The notes: generated by a model from the sequence alone, not told the origin. DNA of 64,000 bases from Thermococcus sp. CX2 (GCF_012027555.1 NZ_SNUQ01000002.1:248001-312000); one strand, 5' to 3'; shown: positions 46,374 to 55,762, numbered from the stretch's first letter. Numbers and translations are program-made.

Positions 46374-47276
46374 CTACCCCACCCACCGCCCGACTTCTGG
46401 CCTTCCCCTGAAGACCTCCACGATGTCAAAGGGAACCTCAAGGTCGGTGACAACTTCCCTGACCATTTCAATCTCCTTCGGCCTCACAAGGGCGAAGAGA
46501 CCTTTGCCGAGCATTATCATTGAGCTTGGGCTGGATAGAACCTTATCTATTTGCTTCGCCAGCTCGAGGAGTTCCCCGCTCAGGAGGCCGGTTCTTTCGG
46601 CGAACTCCCTCGCGAGAACCATCATGCGCTCCGGTCTCGGATCGGCGAGGAGTCTTTCCAAGGCTTTTGAGCCTTCGACCTCTATGGCCCTAATTACGTC
46701 GCCGTCGAGCACTTCCTTTGTCGAGAGTCTTCCAAGGGGAACAACAAGCACCCTGCAATCCTCAAAGAACAGGTTGTCCACCACACCGATTCCCGGGCCG
46801 CCGGCCTTTACCCTGATCTCTATACCCCCGGCGAGCTGTCCCACAATGTCACCGAGGCCACCTTTGTTGAGAACCTCGTGTTTGTGAGCGATTTGGGCGG
46901 CCCTTAGGTAGGTTCCCCCAAAGCGGTATGATAGGGCAAGAGCCGTCCCCAGGGCTCCACCGGCGCTGTTGCCAAAGCCGTAGCCGTTTGGAAAATCAAA
47001 GTACTGCCACACCTCGACCTCTCCCTCAAAGTCTTTTGGCGTTAGCTCGTCCGCGACGGAGTAGCTTATAACGGCCTCGTCCCTCTCAACGGGCTCACCG
47101 TTAAACGCTATATGGATGTGTCGCTCGAGTGTTCCTGTTTCAACGCTCACGAAGACGTTTGTGCCCTTTGAGAGGTTAACTCCAGCCCCCAGCGAACCCG
47201 CCCTAAGGGGATCATCGTGGAACTTGGGAACGAAGAACGCCGTGATGTGTGCCGGGACAAATGACCTTATTAGCAT
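46374..47276 (-). CDS. pantoate kinase
   Basis: A GHMP-fold kinase that phosphorylates pantoate in the archaeal coenzyme A pathway, which replaces pantothenate synthetase and pantothenate kinase. 300 residues with [27 protein letters not shown] and the GHMP glycine-rich loop [28 protein letters not shown] precedes the ATG, and TCTTTTTAAGCC at about 47312 is its TATA box. Its partner phosphopantothenate synthetase is not in the window. Confidence 0.94.
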   Translation of the reverse strand: MLIRSFVPAHITAFFVPKFHDDPLRAGSLGAGVNLSKGTNVFVSVETGTLERHIHIAFNGEPVERDEAVISYSVADELTPKDFEGEVEVWQYFDFPNGYGFGNSAGGALGTALALSYRFGGTYLRAAQIAHKHEVLNKGGLGDIVGQLAGGIEIRVKAGGPGIGVVDNLFFEDCRVLVVPLGRLSTKEVLDGDVIRAIEVEGSKALERLLADPRPERMMVLAREFAERTGLLSGELLELAKQIDKVLSSPSSMIMLGKGLFALVRPKEIEMVREVVTDLEVPFDIVEVFRGRPEVGRWVG

Positions 47277-47336
47277 TTCCTCACCTCCAAGAAGAGTCAG
47301 TCCAAGGGCTTAAAAAGATGGTAGAAAAGGGAAAGC

Positions 47337-48995
47337 TCATTCCTCGGCGACGTAGATGGGCACCTTGCCATGCGGTATGCCGTACTTCTTGCCGTACCAC
47401 TCGCTGAGGACGTACCACGCACCGACGAGGAGGGCTATACCCAGCGGCAGGAGTATCACCCAGCTCGTGATTCCCAGGGCAAACAGGAGGTACAGCACGC
47501 TGCCAATTCCCGCAACCGTGAAGGCATAGGGTATCTGGGTTGTGACGTGGTCTATGTGGTCAGAACCACTGAACATGGAGCTCATGATGGTGGTATCACT
47601 GATAGGTGAGCAGTGGTCGCCGAAGATGCTTCCGGTAAATGTGGCTCCGATGGTGGCGAAGACTATCTCGTTGACCTGACCGTTGGTGAAGGCCAGGCTG
47701 AGCTGGACTCCAAGCGGAACCATTATGGCGAAAGTTCCCCAGCTGGTTCCCGTGGTGAAGGCAACGAACATCGCAGAGAGGAACATTATCAGCGGCATCC
47801 ATGGTCCGAGGTTCGCCCCAGAGCTGGTCGCAAGGCTGATGACGTAGTCACCGGTTCCAACGCTTTCAGCGGCGGTTCCAAGGCTCCAAGCAAGGACAAG
47901 GATGGTGTTGGCGAAGAGCATCTGCTTCATTCCCTTTATAACGGTGTCTTCCCACTCCTCAACGGTCATCTTCCTCCTGCCAAGGAGCATTATGCTGGCA
48001 ACGACGACCATGGCGAAGGAGCCCCAGAGGAGTGCTGTTGCAGCGTCGGCCTCACGGAAGGACTCGATGAAGCCGTAGTTGAGGAAGTTGACACCGAACG
48101 GGTTCTCCAGATCGGTCCACCAGCCGAGATCCTGACTGTAGGCTTCCAGGTTAGCCGCTCCGGTGTACCAGAGTCCCAGCATCGAGACTCCAACAAGGAC
48201 GAGTATAGGAATCACGAAGTCCCAGAGGTTTCCGCCCTCCTTGGGCATTCCCAGGTCAGCCTCGGTCGTCATGAGCGGCTTCGCACCGTCGCGGAGGACT
48301 TTGCCCTCGGTCCTGGCGCGGTATTCAGCCTTCAGCATGGGGCCGTAGTGCCTGTGGGTGTATGCAACGATGAAAACGAGTATTATTGCCAGTATCGAAT
48401 AGAACCTGTAGGGAACGCTTGAGAGCCAAGCGTCATAGGTTCCGTAGACGACGTTGGCGCTGTCGAATCCCCTTCCTATCATGAGCAGCTCGTATCCTAT
48501 CCAAGTTGAGACGAGTGCCAGTCCAGCTACCGGTGCCGCGGTAGAGTCGTCTATGTAAGCGAGCATCTCCCTGGAAACCCTCATCCTGTCAGTTATGGGC
48601 CTCATGGTGTTTCCGACGACTATGGTGTTGGTGTAGTCATCGAAGAACACCAGTACACCAAGGATCCATCCGAGGACTGAGGCTCCCCTGCTGCTTTTGA
48701 CCCTCCTTGCCAGGGAAGCCGCTAGCGCGTGGACTGCGCCGGACTTGTAGATAAGTCCGACACCTGCGCCGATCAGGAAGTCAAATATGAGTATCCTGGC
48801 GTTCCAGTCGCTTGTAACGCTACTGACAATCCACTCCAGCGTCTGGGTGGTCCCGACCACCGGATTGCCGCCGGCGACCATCACTCCACCAATCCAGACG
48901 CCCGCGAACAGCGCCAGGATGACCCTCTTTGTCCAGATAGCTAAGATAATGGCAACCAATGGGGGCAGTAATGCCAACACACCGAAGTCCGACAC
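47337..48995 (-). CDS. nhaC: Na+/H+ antiporter, NhaC family
   Basis: A 552-residue membrane exchanger with about 12 hydrophobic segments. It shows FFDDYTNTIVVGNTMRPITDRMRVSREMLAYIDDSTAAPVAGLA and the later GTSWGTFAIMVPLG and GSIFGDHCSPISDTTIMSS, all diagnostic of NhaC. AGGAGGTGA precedes the ATG, and CTTTATATTC at about 49040 is the TATA box. It is the second Na+/H+-type exchanger in the window. Confidence 0.93.
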   Translation of the reverse strand: MSDFGVLALLPPLVAIILAIWTKRVILALFAGVWIGGVMVAGGNPVVGTTQTLEWIVSSVTSDWNARILIFDFLIGAGVGLIYKSGAVHALAASLARRVKSSRGASVLGWILGVLVFFDDYTNTIVVGNTMRPITDRMRVSREMLAYIDDSTAAPVAGLALVSTWIGYELLMIGRGFDSANVVYGTYDAWLSSVPYRFYSILAIILVFIVAYTHRHYGPMLKAEYRARTEGKVLRDGAKPLMTTEADLGMPKEGGNLWDFVIPILVLVGVSMLGLWYTGAANLEAYSQDLGWWTDLENPFGVNFLNYGFIESFREADAATALLWGSFAMVVVASIMLLGRRKMTVEEWEDTVIKGMKQMLFANTILVLAWSLGTAAESVGTGDYVISLATSSGANLGPWMPLIMFLSAMFVAFTTGTSWGTFAIMVPLGVQLSLAFTNGQVNEIVFATIGATFTGSIFGDHCSPISDTTIMSSMFSGSDHIDHVTTQIPYAFTVAGIGSVLYLLFALGITSWVILLPLGIALLVGAWYVLSEWYGKKYGIPHGKVPIYVAEE

Positions 48996-49305
48996 ATTTT
49001 CACCTCCTGAAGTGTTTCATGCAAAGGAATACGAGGAGAATATAAAGCTTTCTGTAGATCCTTTGTCATACTGTCGTATTCTCGAAAAATTTTCGGGAAC
49101 GCTTCCACCCATTAAAGACTTAGTTACTGCATTCAAGGTGAATTTCATGGATCTCTGCATTAATTGGAACTTTCAAGTACATTAATGCCCACTAATATCA
49201 TAAAAACCTTTCCCAGAAAAAGCTTCAGAAAAGCGCAATTAAACCTTAAAAAACGCTAAGAGGGAGAAAATCACTCAGAAGAGTAATTGAGGAGTGAAGA
49301 AATTT
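48996..49305. other. intergenic region upstream of nhaC
   Basis: About 310 AT-rich bases. Apart from the nhaC promoter near 49040, I see no gene, tRNA or convincing repeat. Confidence 0.5.
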
Positions 49306-49893
49306 TCACGAAGATTCTCCAATCAGCGTTTTCAACTTATGAAAGTCCCTCCTGAGCTCCTCCCGCAAAGCTGGCCGGTAAAGGGCGACGGCAGGGTGGT
49401 ACATCGGCATTATGACGATCTTCCCGAAAAGTGTGTGCGCTTCGAAGGTTTTTCCGTGTATCTTGCTTATCGGCTCAGTATCGAAGCCGAACTTCTCGAG
49501 TATGTAACGCATCGAGTGTCTCCCAAGTGGAACGATGACCTTTGGCTTTATGATGTCTATCTGCCTGTCAAGGTACGGCGAACAAGCCTTGATTTCCTCC
49601 TCCGTTGGGTCTCTATTGTCTGGAGGACGGCATTTGACTATGTTGGTAATATAGACGTCCTCTCGTTTGAGGCCGATCTCCGCCAAAAGCTCGTCAAGAA
49701 CCTTTCCTGCCCTCCCAACGAAAGGAAGCCCCTTCTGGTCCTCCCAGTAGCCCGGAGCTTCCCCGACGAACATCACCTTGGCCTCGTAGCTCCCGGCACC
49801 TGGAACTGCGTTCGTCCTGAGCTCGCCGAGGGGACACTTCCGGCAGCTTCTGATTTTCTCCTCTAGCTTCTTCATGAGCTCCTCTTTCCCCAT
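49306..49893 (-). CDS. uracil-DNA glycosylase, family 4
   Basis: Removes uracil arising from cytosine deamination, a heavy load in hyperthermophiles. The 195 residues include the first two [4Fe-4S] cysteines in SCRKCPLGELRT, motif A GEAPGYWEDQKGLPFVGRAG, the other cluster cysteines in VKCRPPDNRDP and KACSPYLD, and motif B MYHPAVALYRP. GAGGTG precedes the ATG. It follows a small unknown gene by 9 bases, an operon. Confidence 0.95.
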   Translation of the reverse strand: MGKEELMKKLEEKIRSCRKCPLGELRTNAVPGAGSYEAKVMFVGEAPGYWEDQKGLPFVGRAGKVLDELLAEIGLKREDVYITNIVKCRPPDNRDPTEEEIKACSPYLDRQIDIIKPKVIVPLGRHSMRYILEKFGFDTEPISKIHGKTFEAHTLFGKIVIMPMYHPAVALYRPALREELRRDFHKLKTLIGESS

Positions 49894-49902
49894 GGGAACA
49901 CC

Positions 49903-50262
49903 TCAGCGCTTCTGCGTCAGTGCCTTCTGAGAGAGGTAAGCCTTGAGGAACTCGATCCAGGCTGTGTAGTAGCCCTTCTCATACTCGTCGCGGAAGTCGT
50001 GCTCGAGAATTCCCTCGAAGTGTTTCAGCAGCTTCTCGGCCTTCTCCCTGTCGTGCTCCTTTATAAGCTGGACTATCAACGCATCGGGGTCGTTGTCCTT
50101 TATGGCGCTCATGAATCCGGTTATCGCCTTGCCGTAGCCGCGCCCCCACTCGTCGCTCCCAGCCATCTTCTGGAGCTTTTCGAGATGGGCCTTGGCCTTG
50201 CTGAAGTCCCTCCTGAGGAGCGCCCGGAGGAACATTTCCATCCTCATCTCTCTCGCTGGCAT
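49903..50262 (-). CDS. conserved hypothetical helical protein, 119 residues
   Basis: An all-helical, charged protein starting MPAREMRMEMFLRALLRRDFSKAKAHLEKL, with RGYGKAITGFMSAIKDNDPDALIVQL and a Tyr/Trp-rich centre (EYEKGYYTAWIEFLKAYL). No family is recognised. GGTGGT precedes the ATG. It is the first gene of an operon with the uracil-DNA glycosylase, so a link to repair is possible by association only. Confidence 0.72.
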   Translation of the reverse strand: MPAREMRMEMFLRALLRRDFSKAKAHLEKLQKMAGSDEWGRGYGKAITGFMSAIKDNDPDALIVQLIKEHDREKAEKLLKHFEGILEHDFRDEYEKGYYTAWIEFLKAYLSQKALTQKR

Positions 50263-50478
50263 TCTACCACCGCCTTAAGTTTGACCCGGAACTTTTAACC
50301 GTTTCTTCCCGCCCGGACTTTAGCCCCTACCCAGTGGGATGCTCAAAATTTCGCCAGATAAGCCAGATGCACCCACCTCCATCCCACCTATGAAAGCAAA
50401 TCTGCATATTTACGCAAAAGTTTTTATACTCAGCGATTGAAGAATCCACTAAAGGCGACGATGGGAGAGGTGACCCCT

Positions 50479-52254
50479 ATGGCAGAGAGTGTTGGCGAAG
50501 TACCCAGCGGGGAAAAGGAGTTCGAGCAACTCACCCGCAGGGTACGGGACATAATTGAGTTCCCCGAGCTCACGGAGGAAGAGTTTGAGGAGATGATAAA
50601 GGCCGCCAGCAGGAATTATGGCGGCCCGCTGCCACATAAGACGTATTCCCTGTGTCCCGAGACGAGGAGGGTCGTTCCCGCCCTCATCTGGGAGAAGGAT
50701 GGAAAGGTTTGGATAACCAAGCGCTGTCCCGAAGGCATGATCACCGATGTTTATTATGAGAGCGTTGAGCAGTACTACCGCTTCCAGAAATGGAAGTATG
50801 ACTGGAAGCTCCTCAGTTTCAACGTCGAGAACTCAGGCGTCAACTGCCCCTTCGACTGTGGATTGTGTGCCAGACACCGCTCCCACACCAACCTGCTCAA
50901 CATCGTTCTCACCAACCGCTGCAACCTGAGCTGCTGGTACTGCTTCTTCTACGCCAAGGAAGGCCAGCCCATCTACGAGCCGACGCTTGAGCAGATTCGC
51001 ATGATGCTTCGCAACGCCAAGAAGGAGTACCCAGTTGGAGCCAACGCCGTCCAGCTCACGGGTGGAGAGCCAACAATTAGAGAAGACCTCATAGAGATCA
51101 TCAAGATAGCGAAGGAAGAGGGCTACGACCACGTCCAGCTAAACACGGATGGAATCAAGCTCGCCTTCGAGCCAGAGCTGGTCAAGAAGATCAGGGAGGC
51201 AGGGGTGAACACCCTCTATCTGAGCTACGATGGAATGACGCCCCAGACCAACTGGAAGAATCACTGGGAGATCCCGCTCATCTTCGAGAACGTTAGGAAG
51301 GCAGGTGGTCCCGGAATAGTGCTCGTTCCAACCACCATAAGGAACGTCAACGACCACGAGCTCGGCGCTATAATCAACTTCGGCCTCAACCACCTCGACA
51401 TCGTTAGGGGTGTGAACTTCCAGCCGATTTCTCTCGTCGGCAGGGTTCCAAAGAAGGAGCGCCAGAGGTTCAGGATAACTATTCCGGGGGCAATAAAGCG
51501 CATAGAGGAGCAGACCGGCGGGGCAATAGCGATGGACGACTGGTACCCGATACCGATAGCCGGCCACATAGCGCGCTTTTTCGAGGCCTTCACCGGCTCT
51601 CGCTACTACATGACCAGCCATTACTGCTGCGGCGCTGCCACCTACGTCTTCCTCGACAGGGAGAAGAAGCGCGTCGTTCCAATCTCACGCTTCCTCGATG
51701 TTGAGGGCTTCGTCGAGTACCTTGAGAGCAGGGCTGAGGAAATAGAGAAGTGGAAGCAACTCGGCAGACTCCAGAAGCTCAAGCTCGGAGCCGAGATATT
51801 CCTCAAGTTCAAGAGCTTCTACGACGAAAAGTACGCTCCCAAAGACCTCGACGTCCTCGGCCTCATCAAGAACGCCTTCATGCACGGAAACTACGAGGCC
51901 CTCGGAAAGTTCCACATCAACGCGCTCTTCCTCGGAATGATGCACTTCATGGACGAGTACAACTACGACGTTGAGAGGGTTGAGCGCTGCGTCATCCACT
52001 ACGCGCTGCCCGACGGAAGAATAGTGCCGTTCTGTACCTTCAACGTCATTCCGGAGCTCTACAGGGACAAGGTCCAGGCCCAGTTCAGCTACACCTGGGA
52101 GGAGTGGAAGAAGCTGCACCCAGAGTGGGACTACAAGAAGGACAAGTACGTAAGGACAAAAGAGTTCGTCGAGAAGATGAAGAACAGCGAGCTCTACAAA
52201 AAGACCTACATCGACATAGAGGACTACTTCGGAACGATAAAGACGAAGGCCTGA
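50479..52254 (+). CDS. radical SAM protein, tetraether lipid synthase (Tes)-like
   Basis: 591 residues of the COG1964 group. The radical SAM cluster motif is TNRCNLSCWYCFFYA (Cys148, 152, 155). A further N-terminal cysteine set, CPFDCGLCARHRSHTN, precedes it, and C-terminal cysteines occur in SHYCCGAATYVF and GRIVPFCTFN. This multi-cluster layout is that of Tes, which joins phytanyl chain ends to make GDGT membrane lipids. Thermococcales make tetraethers, so the role fits. ATG 50479 follows GAGGTGA; GTTTTTATACTC at about 50422 is the TATA box. A 99-residue gene follows 10 bases later. Confidence 0.82.
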   Translation: MAESVGEVPSGEKEFEQLTRRVRDIIEFPELTEEEFEEMIKAASRNYGGPLPHKTYSLCPETRRVVPALIWEKDGKVWITKRCPEGMITDVYYESVEQYYRFQKWKYDWKLLSFNVENSGVNCPFDCGLCARHRSHTNLLNIVLTNRCNLSCWYCFFYAKEGQPIYEPTLEQIRMMLRNAKKEYPVGANAVQLTGGEPTIREDLIEIIKIAKEEGYDHVQLNTDGIKLAFEPELVKKIREAGVNTLYLSYDGMTPQTNWKNHWEIPLIFENVRKAGGPGIVLVPTTIRNVNDHELGAIINFGLNHLDIVRGVNFQPISLVGRVPKKERQRFRITIPGAIKRIEEQTGGAIAMDDWYPIPIAGHIARFFEAFTGSRYYMTSHYCCGAATYVFLDREKKRVVPISRFLDVEGFVEYLESRAEEIEKWKQLGRLQKLKLGAEIFLKFKSFYDEKYAPKDLDVLGLIKNAFMHGNYEALGKFHINALFLGMMHFMDEYNYDVERVERCVIHYALPDGRIVPFCTFNVIPELYRDKVQAQFSYTWEEWKKLHPEWDYKKDKYVRTKEFVEKMKNSELYKKTYIDIEDYFGTIKTKA

Positions 52255-52264
52255 GGTGGTGGCA

Positions 52265-52564
52265 ATGAACCCCGAGAAAACCCTCACAAAACTCGACTTC
52301 AGGTTCGGAAGGATAACCCCCGAGGAAGCCAGAGCAAAGCAGTACGAACTCCTGACGGATACAAGAATATGGCGGGCCTTCATCAACGGCTTCGCCCGGA
52401 ACGGCTACGTGGTGTTTGATGAGGAAAAGCTGAGCCGGGAGGAGCTCCTCGAAAGGCTGAAGGAGCTTGAGCCCGAGGTTACCGGCGAGGAGCACTTAAC
52501 AGTTGCGGAGCTCATCAAGTCCAGTCACAGCTGGAACAACCTCCTCGGCAAGGCAGAGTCCTAA
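52265..52564 (+). CDS. small protein cotranscribed with the Tes-like enzyme
   Basis: 99 residues, MNPEKTLTKLDFRFGRITPE at the start, followed by LTDTRIWRAFINGFARNGYVVFDEEKLSREELLERLKEL. No family is recognised. GAGGTGG 5 bases before ATG 52265 overlaps the Tes-like stop, so expression is coupled. A dedicated accessory role is an inference from this coupling. Confidence 0.72.
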   Translation: MNPEKTLTKLDFRFGRITPEEARAKQYELLTDTRIWRAFINGFARNGYVVFDEEKLSREELLERLKELEPEVTGEEHLTVAELIKSSHSWNNLLGKAES

Positions 52565-52579
52565 GGAAATAAAAAGGAA

Positions 52580-54037
52580 TCAGCGAAGATCTATTCTGGC
52601 TTTTCCTTTCATATCCTCCTTTTCGAGTTCGAACGAAACGATTCCGCTGAAGTAACTTAGATCCAGGACGTTCTTCCCGCGCTTCAGCTCAAAGGTCTCG
52701 GCCTGAGCCTTAGTGGGAGGAAGCGAGAGGTCGTACTCGTAAACGGTGACCCTGTTGTCAGAACTCAGGTAGAACACAGCCCTCGGCTCGCGGTAGCCGT
52801 CGAGGGGAATTCCTCCGAACGTCCCCGCTCCAAAGTTTCTGGCCCTGCTCGGGAGTGACAGGGGCAGGGAAAAGCTTACAGCTGGAGGCCTTTCTTGGAG
52901 GATTTTCTCGTCGAGGAGGACGATGTCCCTAACGCCTGTATCGAAGGGCGTCGCCTCAGTTTCACCGGTGTTGGGTGCGCTGTTCGTCCCCAGGAGAATC
53001 TTCCCCTCGGCCTTCTCTATGCTCGTTATCCTCGCCCCAAAGGCGCCAACTATCTTGACCATCGGCGGCGCGATGTACACCAGAACGCTGGGGCCAACTA
53101 TCGTGTTGGTTATCCTCGAGTTCACTGCCACCTCCTCGTTTCCGGACATGTATACCGCGTCATGGTGCGCGTTGAATGCCGTGAGAATACCTCCCCCGAC
53201 GTTTACCGCGTTCACCCTGAAGGGTGCGTAGAACGTGTAGAAATCGAACAGCCTGAAGAAGGTGAAATCCTCGCCCATAAAGGGGTTTCCAACGAAGAGT
53301 CCGCCGCGGACGAATGCAAAGGCACGGTTGTAAGCGCTTGCCATTGCCCCCAGCTCTGGCCTTATGTAGGGTCCCCCGTCGACGCTCTCCCCGGGCTCAA
53401 AGGTCTCCCACTTCCCGGTTATCAAATCAAGCGCTCTGAACTCCCTTACCCCACCCACGAAGTTGTTGCCGACTCCAAAGAATACGCTGTCGTGCACGGG
53501 GGTTCCCTTCAGGGCCGGTTCGTGCATCAGGGCCTCAGCTTTGCCGGTTCTCCTGTCGAGGGCGTAAACGCCAAGGTTTGCGTGGCCGTCCTCCCTGGCC
53601 AGCAGGAGCCTGTCGCCATAGGGGTCGTAGATTATATCGCTAACCTCACCCGTCCAGTCGGTCTCGTGGTAGATTGACTCCTTCCATAGAAGCCTCACAG
53701 TGTCGTTTTCTGTGTCGTAGGCGTGCACGTGGGAGTACTTGTTGACAAAGCTTATCGTCCGGTTTTTATAGACCGCGGGCGCGTGAACCCAGCCGCCGAA
53801 GTAGATGTACTCATCGACGGCAGTTACCGCGTTGTAGGTGTCCCCACCGGAGGTTGGCCCATCGCCGACCAGCGTGAAGTCGTAGGTTTTCTCCTCACCA
53901 TCCCTGATGAAGTGGGCCTCGGCTTCAAATGCTAGGGTAAAGTAGAGAACGCCGTTGTGGTACCTAAGGCCGAATACCCCGCCACTGCCCCATTCGGGGC
54001 CGTAGCGCGGTGAGAAGCGGTAGTTTCTGAGCAGCAT
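52580..54037 (-). CDS. DUF2139 family protein, predicted beta-propeller
   Basis: 485 residues without a signal peptide. Repeated strand units such as GGVFGLRYHNGVLYFTLAFEAEAHF, VTAVDEYIYFGGWVHAPAVY and VSDIIYDPYGDRLLLAREDGHANLGVYALD suggest a propeller. DUF2139 is found in Thermococcales and Crenarchaeota, with no known activity. ATG 54037 follows GGTGAT; the frame's longer N-terminus lies in the promoter. Its TATA box AGTATAAAAAG overlaps that of the divergent lrgA-like gene. Confidence 0.85.
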   Translation of the reverse strand: MLLRNYRFSPRYGPEWGSGGVFGLRYHNGVLYFTLAFEAEAHFIRDGEEKTYDFTLVGDGPTSGGDTYNAVTAVDEYIYFGGWVHAPAVYKNRTISFVNKYSHVHAYDTENDTVRLLWKESIYHETDWTGEVSDIIYDPYGDRLLLAREDGHANLGVYALDRRTGKAEALMHEPALKGTPVHDSVFFGVGNNFVGGVREFRALDLITGKWETFEPGESVDGGPYIRPELGAMASAYNRAFAFVRGGLFVGNPFMGEDFTFFRLFDFYTFYAPFRVNAVNVGGGILTAFNAHHDAVYMSGNEEVAVNSRITNTIVGPSVLVYIAPPMVKIVGAFGARITSIEKAEGKILLGTNSAPNTGETEATPFDTGVRDIVLLDEKILQERPPAVSFSLPLSLPSRARNFGAGTFGGIPLDGYREPRAVFYLSSDNRVTVYEYDLSLPPTKAQAETFELKRGKNVLDLSYFSGIVSFELEKEDMKGKARIDLR

Positions 54038-54119
54038 CTTATCACCCAACGAAATTAGGGTGACCAGCCTTATTGGCATTTCGGGAGGCTTTTTATACTT
54101 CAACACCGTAGGGGGAAAC

Positions 54120-54476
54120 ATGTACCGGGGGCTGGCAATCATCCTCGGCTTTTTCCTTATCGGCGAGTGGCTGGGCGAGTGGCTAAACCTCTCGATTCCA
54201 GGAAGCGTCGTGGGAATGGTCCTCCTGATCCTGGCGCTTTTGAGCGGTGTGGTAAAGCTTGAATGGGTCGAGAGAGAAGCCGAGTTCCTCGTGAGGAACA
54301 TGAGCATCCTCTTTATCCCCCCAGGAGTTGGTGTAGTAACCTACCTCGGCCTAATAAAGAGCCAGGCGGTCCCGATATTCGCCGCCCTGATCCTCAGCTT
54401 CCTCGTCACCCTGGTGGCAACGGCAAAGGCCGTCGAGTTGGTTAGAGAGAAAAACGCCAGGGGGAAGGGCGAATGA
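54120..54476 (+). CDS. lrgA: LrgA/CidA-family membrane protein
   Basis: 118 residues with four hydrophobic segments. It shows the family pattern LNLSIPGSVVGMVLLILAL and ILFIPPGVGVVTYLG. In bacteria these holin-like proteins work with LrgB in pyruvate transport and cell-death control; the archaeal role is unknown. TTTTTATACTT at 54090 is the TATA box, which makes the leader very short. The stop overlaps the ATG of the next gene. Confidence 0.9.
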   Translation: MYRGLAIILGFFLIGEWLGEWLNLSIPGSVVGMVLLILALLSGVVKLEWVEREAEFLVRNMSILFIPPGVGVVTYLGLIKSQAVPIFAALILSFLVTLVATAKAVELVREKNARGKGE

Positions 54477-55147
54477 ACCCCTTCGGGATAACGCTCACGC
54501 TGATAGTCTTTTACGCGTTCTCAGAGCTCTACAGAAGGAAAAAGGCCTTTTACCTCAACCCCGTGCTCCTCTCGATAATCACCATAGTGGTTCTGCTCAG
54601 GGGACTGGGCGTGACGTACGAGTACTACATGGACAGCGCGAGGATCCTCAGCTTCCTCTTGGGGCCGGCGGTGGTGAGCCTCGCGGTTCCGGTCTACAAG
54701 GGGAGGGAAACTATAAGGGTCTACGCCAAGGAAATCTGCCTCGGGATAATCTTCGGCGGAACGACGGCCATTTTAACTGCTTTCTACATCGCCAAGCTTC
54801 TCGGGGCCCCCGAGAACATCCTCCTCAGCATAGCGCCGAAGAGCGTGACGACGGCGATAGCCATTGGTATCAGCGAGAAGATAGGCGGAGTCCCAGCTCT
54901 GACGGCAGTACTCGTCATCCTAACTGGAATACTGGGCAACGCCGTTGGGGTGGAACTGCTGAACCTGGCCGGGATAAAGGACAGAATAGCGAAGGGCCTG
55001 GCCATGGGAGTCACGTCTCATGGACTCGGAACGGCCAGGATAATCCTAGACGACGAGCTGAGCGGAGCGGTGAGCGGTTTAGCCATGGCCCTAAACGGAA
55101 TCTTCACGTCACTCGTGCTTCCCTATCTCGTCGAACTTCTCAAGTAG
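54473..55147 (+). CDS. lrgB: LrgB/CidB-family membrane protein
   Basis: 224 residues with about eight hydrophobic segments and the family motifs FLLGPAVVSLAVPVYK, APKSVTTAIAIGISEKIGG and AMGVTSHGLGTARIIL. It shares an ATGA overlap with lrgA, so the pair is translationally coupled. In bacteria LrgAB carries pyruvate; here a link to pyruvate metabolism is speculative. The last 39 bases overlap the 3' end of the convergent tfx gene. Confidence 0.92.
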   Translation: MNPFGITLTLIVFYAFSELYRRKKAFYLNPVLLSIITIVVLLRGLGVTYEYYMDSARILSFLLGPAVVSLAVPVYKGRETIRVYAKEICLGIIFGGTTAILTAFYIAKLLGAPENILLSIAPKSVTTAIAIGISEKIGGVPALTAVLVILTGILGNAVGVELLNLAGIKDRIAKGLAMGVTSHGLGTARIILDDELSGAVSGLAMALNGIFTSLVLPYLVELLK

Positions 55148-55552
55148 GCACTCGCTTATCCTGAGCCTGTCCCTGGCGTCGAGGAAGAGCGTGAAGTCAC
55201 GCTTGGCGATCCTGTCTGCGATTGGGGCATGCTCGACGAGGAAGGCTATGACCTCGGCCGTGCTGTACGGAACCTTAATTTGAAGCTCGTCCGCCTTCCT
55301 GAAGAGCTTATCAGGGACCGTGAATATGTCCTCACCCTTTCTGACCTCAACACTTATCTTGGAGTTTATCTGCTCCCAGATGAGGATGGTGTTTCTGGCC
55401 TTCTCGATCTTCTCAATGGCCCTTCTCTCAAGTATGCTTATGTTGGCCCTGCTCGTGCCCAAAAGCTCGGCTATCTCGCTCTGCTTGAGTCCTCTCGCGC
55501 GCAGACGGAGGATTTTAATCTGCTGCTCCGTGAGGAAGCTTTTCCCTGCCAT
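55109..55552 (-). CDS. Tfx-family DNA-binding protein
   Basis: 147 residues: an N-terminal HTH (FLTEQQIKILRLRARGLKQSEIAELLGTSRANISILERRAIEKI) and a C-terminal DUF1724-like half. Tfx was described in methanogens as a regulator of the tungsten formylmethanofuran dehydrogenase genes; that operon is absent here. I use ATG 55552 (MAGKSF) with AGGTG 6 bases upstream. An inverted repeat covers the ribosome-site region, which suggests autoregulation. Confidence 0.9.
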   Translation of the reverse strand: MAGKSFLTEQQIKILRLRARGLKQSEIAELLGTSRANISILERRAIEKIEKARNTILIWEQINSKISVEVRKGEDIFTVPDKLFRKADELQIKVPYSTAEVIAFLVEHAPIADRIAKRDFTLFLDARDRLRISECLLEKFDEIGKHE

Positions 55553-55553
55553 T

Positions 55554-55571
55554 TTAAACACCTAAGTTTAA
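55554..55571 (-). promoter_or_regulatory. inverted repeat at the tfx start, candidate operator
   Basis: TTAAAC and its complement GTTTAA flank six bases, immediately upstream of the tfx start codon and covering its ribosome site. A TATA-like GTTTTAACC (minus strand) lies about 20 bases further upstream. Confidence 0.4.
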
Positions 55572-55684
55572 CACGTATCAAAAGGTTAAAACTTTTTCCC
55601 CACTAAACTTTCCTGTGGAGAAAAGGCCCATTAGAACCCTTCCTCGTGGAGAAGGCGATGACATCAAGTTCATTAGAATTCTGG

Positions 55685-55762
55685 TGGTCCCGCGGCCCGG
55701 ATTTGAACCGGGGACCTGCGGATCTACAGTCCGCCGCCGCTCCCAGGCTAGGCTACCGCGGG
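55685..55762 (-). tRNA. tRNA-Tyr (GTA)
   Basis: On the minus strand, acceptor CCCGCGG pairs with CCGCGGG, then A and an encoded CCA (55687-55685). The anticodon arm is GCGGA-CTGTAGA-TCCGC with anticodon GTA, and the T arm contains GGTTCAAATCC. The variable region is of normal class I size and no intron is present. Confidence 0.96.
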
